This document shows, piece by piece, positions 13,491-15,261 of a DNA stretch of 15,261 nt. The position numbers and the translations under genes were made by a program. The stretch is from Pseudomonas sp. (GTDB taxonomy: Bacteria > Pseudomonadota > Gammaproteobacteria > Pseudomonadales > Pseudomonadaceae). Location: NCBI GenBank assembly GCA_029240955.1, contig JARDZH010000015.1:1-15261 (forward strand). The letters are read 5' to 3'. The notes below the pieces were generated by a model. It did no database searches and was not told where the DNA came from. It worked only from the letters and a program-made list of their open reading frames with translations. Numbering within the stretch: the stretch's first letter is position 1; the number at the start of each line of letters is the position of its first letter.

Positions 13491-14452
13491 AGCGCAGCGT
13501 AGCGCGCCAATTTCCTGAATTAAGCGGCGGATACCACCTGCCGCGCTTTGGCCGCGTGGTCGCGGTACCGGATGCGCCGGCGGCGCCCGGGCTGTGTGAC
13601 GACTTCCGGCCGCGCTTTGGCGTCGATGTCGAAGTGCTGCTGGCCGATGGCGAGCCTGATCCGGATCTGCCGATCCTCGAAGGCCTGCCATTGCCGGCGC
13701 CGATGGGCGGACAAGAAGCGGGGATGTTTGGCTTTCCGGAGGAGGGCACAACTGTCGTGATCAGCTTCGCTTACGGACTGCCACACAAGCCATTCATCAC
13801 GCAGATCCTGCCGCACGGTCTGAGCCTGCCCCGGGTGCCGAAGGGCGACCAGGTGTGGCAGCACAGCGAGGCCTGCCAGCAGCGCGTCGACGCGGACGGC
13901 AACTGGCTGCGCCAAACCAATGGCAAGATCCAGGACAAGGCGATCGAGCGCGAGGTCGAAGCCCTGGATAACACCGAGGCCTTCCAGAATCACACCAGGA
14001 CAGTGGACGACCATTCGACCGAGACCGTGGGTGGCATCAAGAAGATTGAGGCGTTGGGCGCGCTTAAGCTGTTGTCAGGTGGATCCGCGAGTCTGGCGGC
14101 GGTGGACGATCTGCACCAAGCCACCGGCCGCGATCTAAACCTGGTGGTGGGACAGAAGTTCAACGCCACAGTGGGTGGCAACATGGACGAACGCATCCAG
14201 GGCATGCGCAAGAGCGTGGCGGCGGTCAGTCAGCGCCTGCAGTCGCCTAAGACCTGGTTGGGATCCGAAGGGGTGAACGTGCTGCAGGTGCTGTGTGATT
14301 TGCTCGACTTGGTGCAGCAGATGAGTACGCAACTGGCCGCTCATACACACGTTCCAGGGCCGACGCCAAGTCCAAGCGATGCAGCAGCCTTCACCTCGGA
14401 TGCATCTGCAGCGGAGTTGCTTTTAGGCAAACTAAAAGCCATCACAAGTTGA
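13475..14452 (+). CDS. V: Baseplate spike protein, gpV-like
   Basis: This 325-residue protein probably forms the trimeric membrane-piercing spike at the tail tip. Residues 22 to about 120 read as an OB-fold (LPRFGRVVAVPDAPAAPGLC, then PLPAPMGGQEAGMFGFPEEG and TTVVISFAYGLPHKPFITQI). The middle contains repetitive charged beta-helix-like sequence (HTRTVDDHSTETVGGIKKIE, then ATVGGNMDERIQGMRKSVAA), like T4-gp5-type needle repeats. Near the end is an HxH motif (His290 and His292) such as holds iron in spike tips. ATG 13475 lies within the last codons of the hub gene. It is the last gene of the late operon and no terminator follows. Confidence 0.85.
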   Translation: MDDAIKRSVARQFPELSGGYHLPRFGRVVAVPDAPAAPGLCDDFRPRFGVDVEVLLADGEPDPDLPILEGLPLPAPMGGQEAGMFGFPEEGTTVVISFAYGLPHKPFITQILPHGLSLPRVPKGDQVWQHSEACQQRVDADGNWLRQTNGKIQDKAIEREVEALDNTEAFQNHTRTVDDHSTETVGGIKKIEALGALKLLSGGSASLAAVDDLHQATGRDLNLVVGQKFNATVGGNMDERIQGMRKSVAAVSQRLQSPKTWLGSEGVNVLQVLCDLLDLVQQMSTQLAAHTHVPGPTPSPSDAAAFTSDASAAELLLGKLKAITS

Positions 14453-14458
14453 TCAAGA

Positions 14459-15261
14459 TTAAGCAGGGTCGGAATCTTCTATGAATTTAAAGTAATGGCA
14501 GTAATTTTTTGCGTCTGTTAGCTCTCTAGTTTTTTTTAGGTCCTCTGGGTTGTATTTCATTCCTGAATTTGTTTTGTAGAAAATTGCGATGATAACTGTA
14601 AAGGCTGCACTGATTACGCCAAGTAAGAGACCCTTGAAAGATACAATATGGCTTTTGACTGTATCGATTGATGCGCTAATTTCCGGTGCGCCAGTTGCAG
14701 GCATAAAGCTAAGTGGATAGATAACTCCTATAAAAAATATGAATAGGACCAGCAGTAGGGCGGCGGAAATTTGGGCGGGGGATTCAGGGTTTCCTTCAGT
14801 GGCCTCCAATAGGTCGGCAACCAGTCGTGCGTGATGTTTTGCCTCAAGATAGCTTTTCTCCAAATCCTCTGCTTCTTTGTGAACCTCAGGCCATGGTGTG
14901 TTGTGTATTTCACCATATGTTGTGAATAGTGGCTTGTATTGCGGGTTAAACATTTCGCTAATGTTGTTCATTCCCCCCATAAGCTGAGGATATCCGAAGA
15001 TTCCAGATAAGGGAGAGCTTTTATATTCAGCTTCTGCTTTCTTTATAGCTTCGTCACGTTCCCTTGATTCGACATTGCTCAAAAATATTTTTTTAGCAAT
15101 ATGTGACAGTTCTTCTTTTAAGTCGTCTGTCGAAGAGTATCTGGAAAATTTACTGCCTTTGATATAATTATCCAGTACTTCATCAGTTATTGCGGAGGTG
15201 TCTTCTTGTAATGGGAATTCTTTATCCAGAAAGTCATGAAAATTTCTGAATTCTGGATGGT
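14459..15261 (-). CDS. Membrane protein of unknown function, AT-rich accessory cargo, partial (5' end off the right edge)
   Basis: The stop is TAA (complement of 14459-14461) and the frame stays open to the right edge, about 266 residues. The only starts in the first part are internal (TTG at 15082 down), while the upstream frame (for example HPEFRNFHDFLDKEFPLQED) carries no ATG yet reads like coding sequence. The true start is therefore beyond the window. The N-terminal half is polar and charged, soluble-looking. Two membrane segments follow at about 14705-14767 (ISAALLLVLFIFFIGVIYPL) and 14576-14638 (KGLLLGVISAAFTVIIAIFY), then a 38-residue polar tail. GC is about 35% in sampled lines versus about 63% in the neighbouring spike, suggesting foreign origin. 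It converges on the late operon with a 6-base gap. I recognise no family. Confidence 0.7.
   Translation of the reverse strand, partial: HPEFRNFHDFLDKEFPLQEDTSAITDEVLDNYIKGSKFSRYSSTDDLKEELSHIAKKIFLSNVESRERDEAIKKAEAEYKSSPLSGIFGYPQLMGGMNNISEMFNPQYKPLFTTYGEIHNTPWPEVHKEAEDLEKSYLEAKHHARLVADLLEATEGNPESPAQISAALLLVLFIFFIGVIYPLSFMPATGAPEISASIDTVKSHIVSFKGLLLGVISAAFTVIIAIFYKTNSGMKYNPEDLKKTRELTDAKNYCHYFKFIEDSDPA

Noticed and set aside
1..14452. Interpretation as a headless tailocin (R-type bacteriocin) cluster
   Set aside because: A gpL-like head completion gene opens the window, and the open frame before it fits a terminase gene, so a full phage is more likely. Head genes to the left are outside view, so decay of the head module cannot be excluded.
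14450..14480. Rho-independent terminator between the convergent spike and cargo genes
   Set aside because: The 6-base gap and flanks show no stem-loop followed by a T run in either direction.
14459..15082. Complete minus-strand gene starting at TTG 15082
   Set aside because: The frame is open upstream to the window edge with protein-like sequence, and TTG has no clear Shine-Dalgarno; the gene is better treated as 5'-partial.
15083..15261. Resemblance of the N-terminal part of the minus-strand protein to small contact-dependent inhibition immunity proteins
   Set aside because: Only a loose pattern of acidic and aromatic residues; no toxin gene in view and the membrane segments do not fit that family.

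Overview
The window is a 15.3 kb piece of an integrated temperate phage (prophage) with a contractile, P2/HP1-type tail. The host is probably a Pseudomonas. This rests on base composition (about 63% GC in sampled structural-gene lines), codon use and the general look of the proteins, so the genus is an inference. No host gene, integrase or attachment site lies inside the window.

Layout. Positions 1-14452 are one dense plus-strand late operon. It begins with the last codons of an upstream gene (probably the small terminase subunit, gpM-like). Next come head completion (gpL-like), two tail completion proteins (gpR-like and gpS-like), a DUF2586-type tail sheath and a DUF2597-type tail tube. A lysis block follows at 3218-4615: a TraR/DksA-type zinc-finger protein, a 68-residue holin, a signal-anchor lysozyme, and the spanin pair Rz with Rz1 fully nested inside it. 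The tail module then resumes with a tail assembly chaperone that carries a programmed -1 frameshift site (E/E' type), the tape measure protein, a DUF2590-type baseplate protein, baseplate J, tail protein I, a collar-type tail fibre and its assembly chaperone. It ends with an unrecognised 279-residue protein, a small probable baseplate protein, a short gpD-like hub protein and a gpV-like spike.

Most neighbouring genes overlap by 4-14 bases (ATGA, GTGA or longer), which points to translational coupling along a single late transcript. No gap exceeds 40 bases, and I saw no promoter or terminator inside the operon. Compared with P2, the module is rearranged: lysis sits between tube and chaperone, spike V is last instead of first, and no recognisable gpU or gpX is present.

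From 14459 to the right edge the picture changes abruptly. An AT-rich minus-strand gene (about 35% GC in sampled lines), converging on the late operon with a 6-base gap, encodes a protein with two C-terminal membrane segments and runs off the window. Its position and composition are those of accessory cargo at a prophage end. It is the least explained element here.
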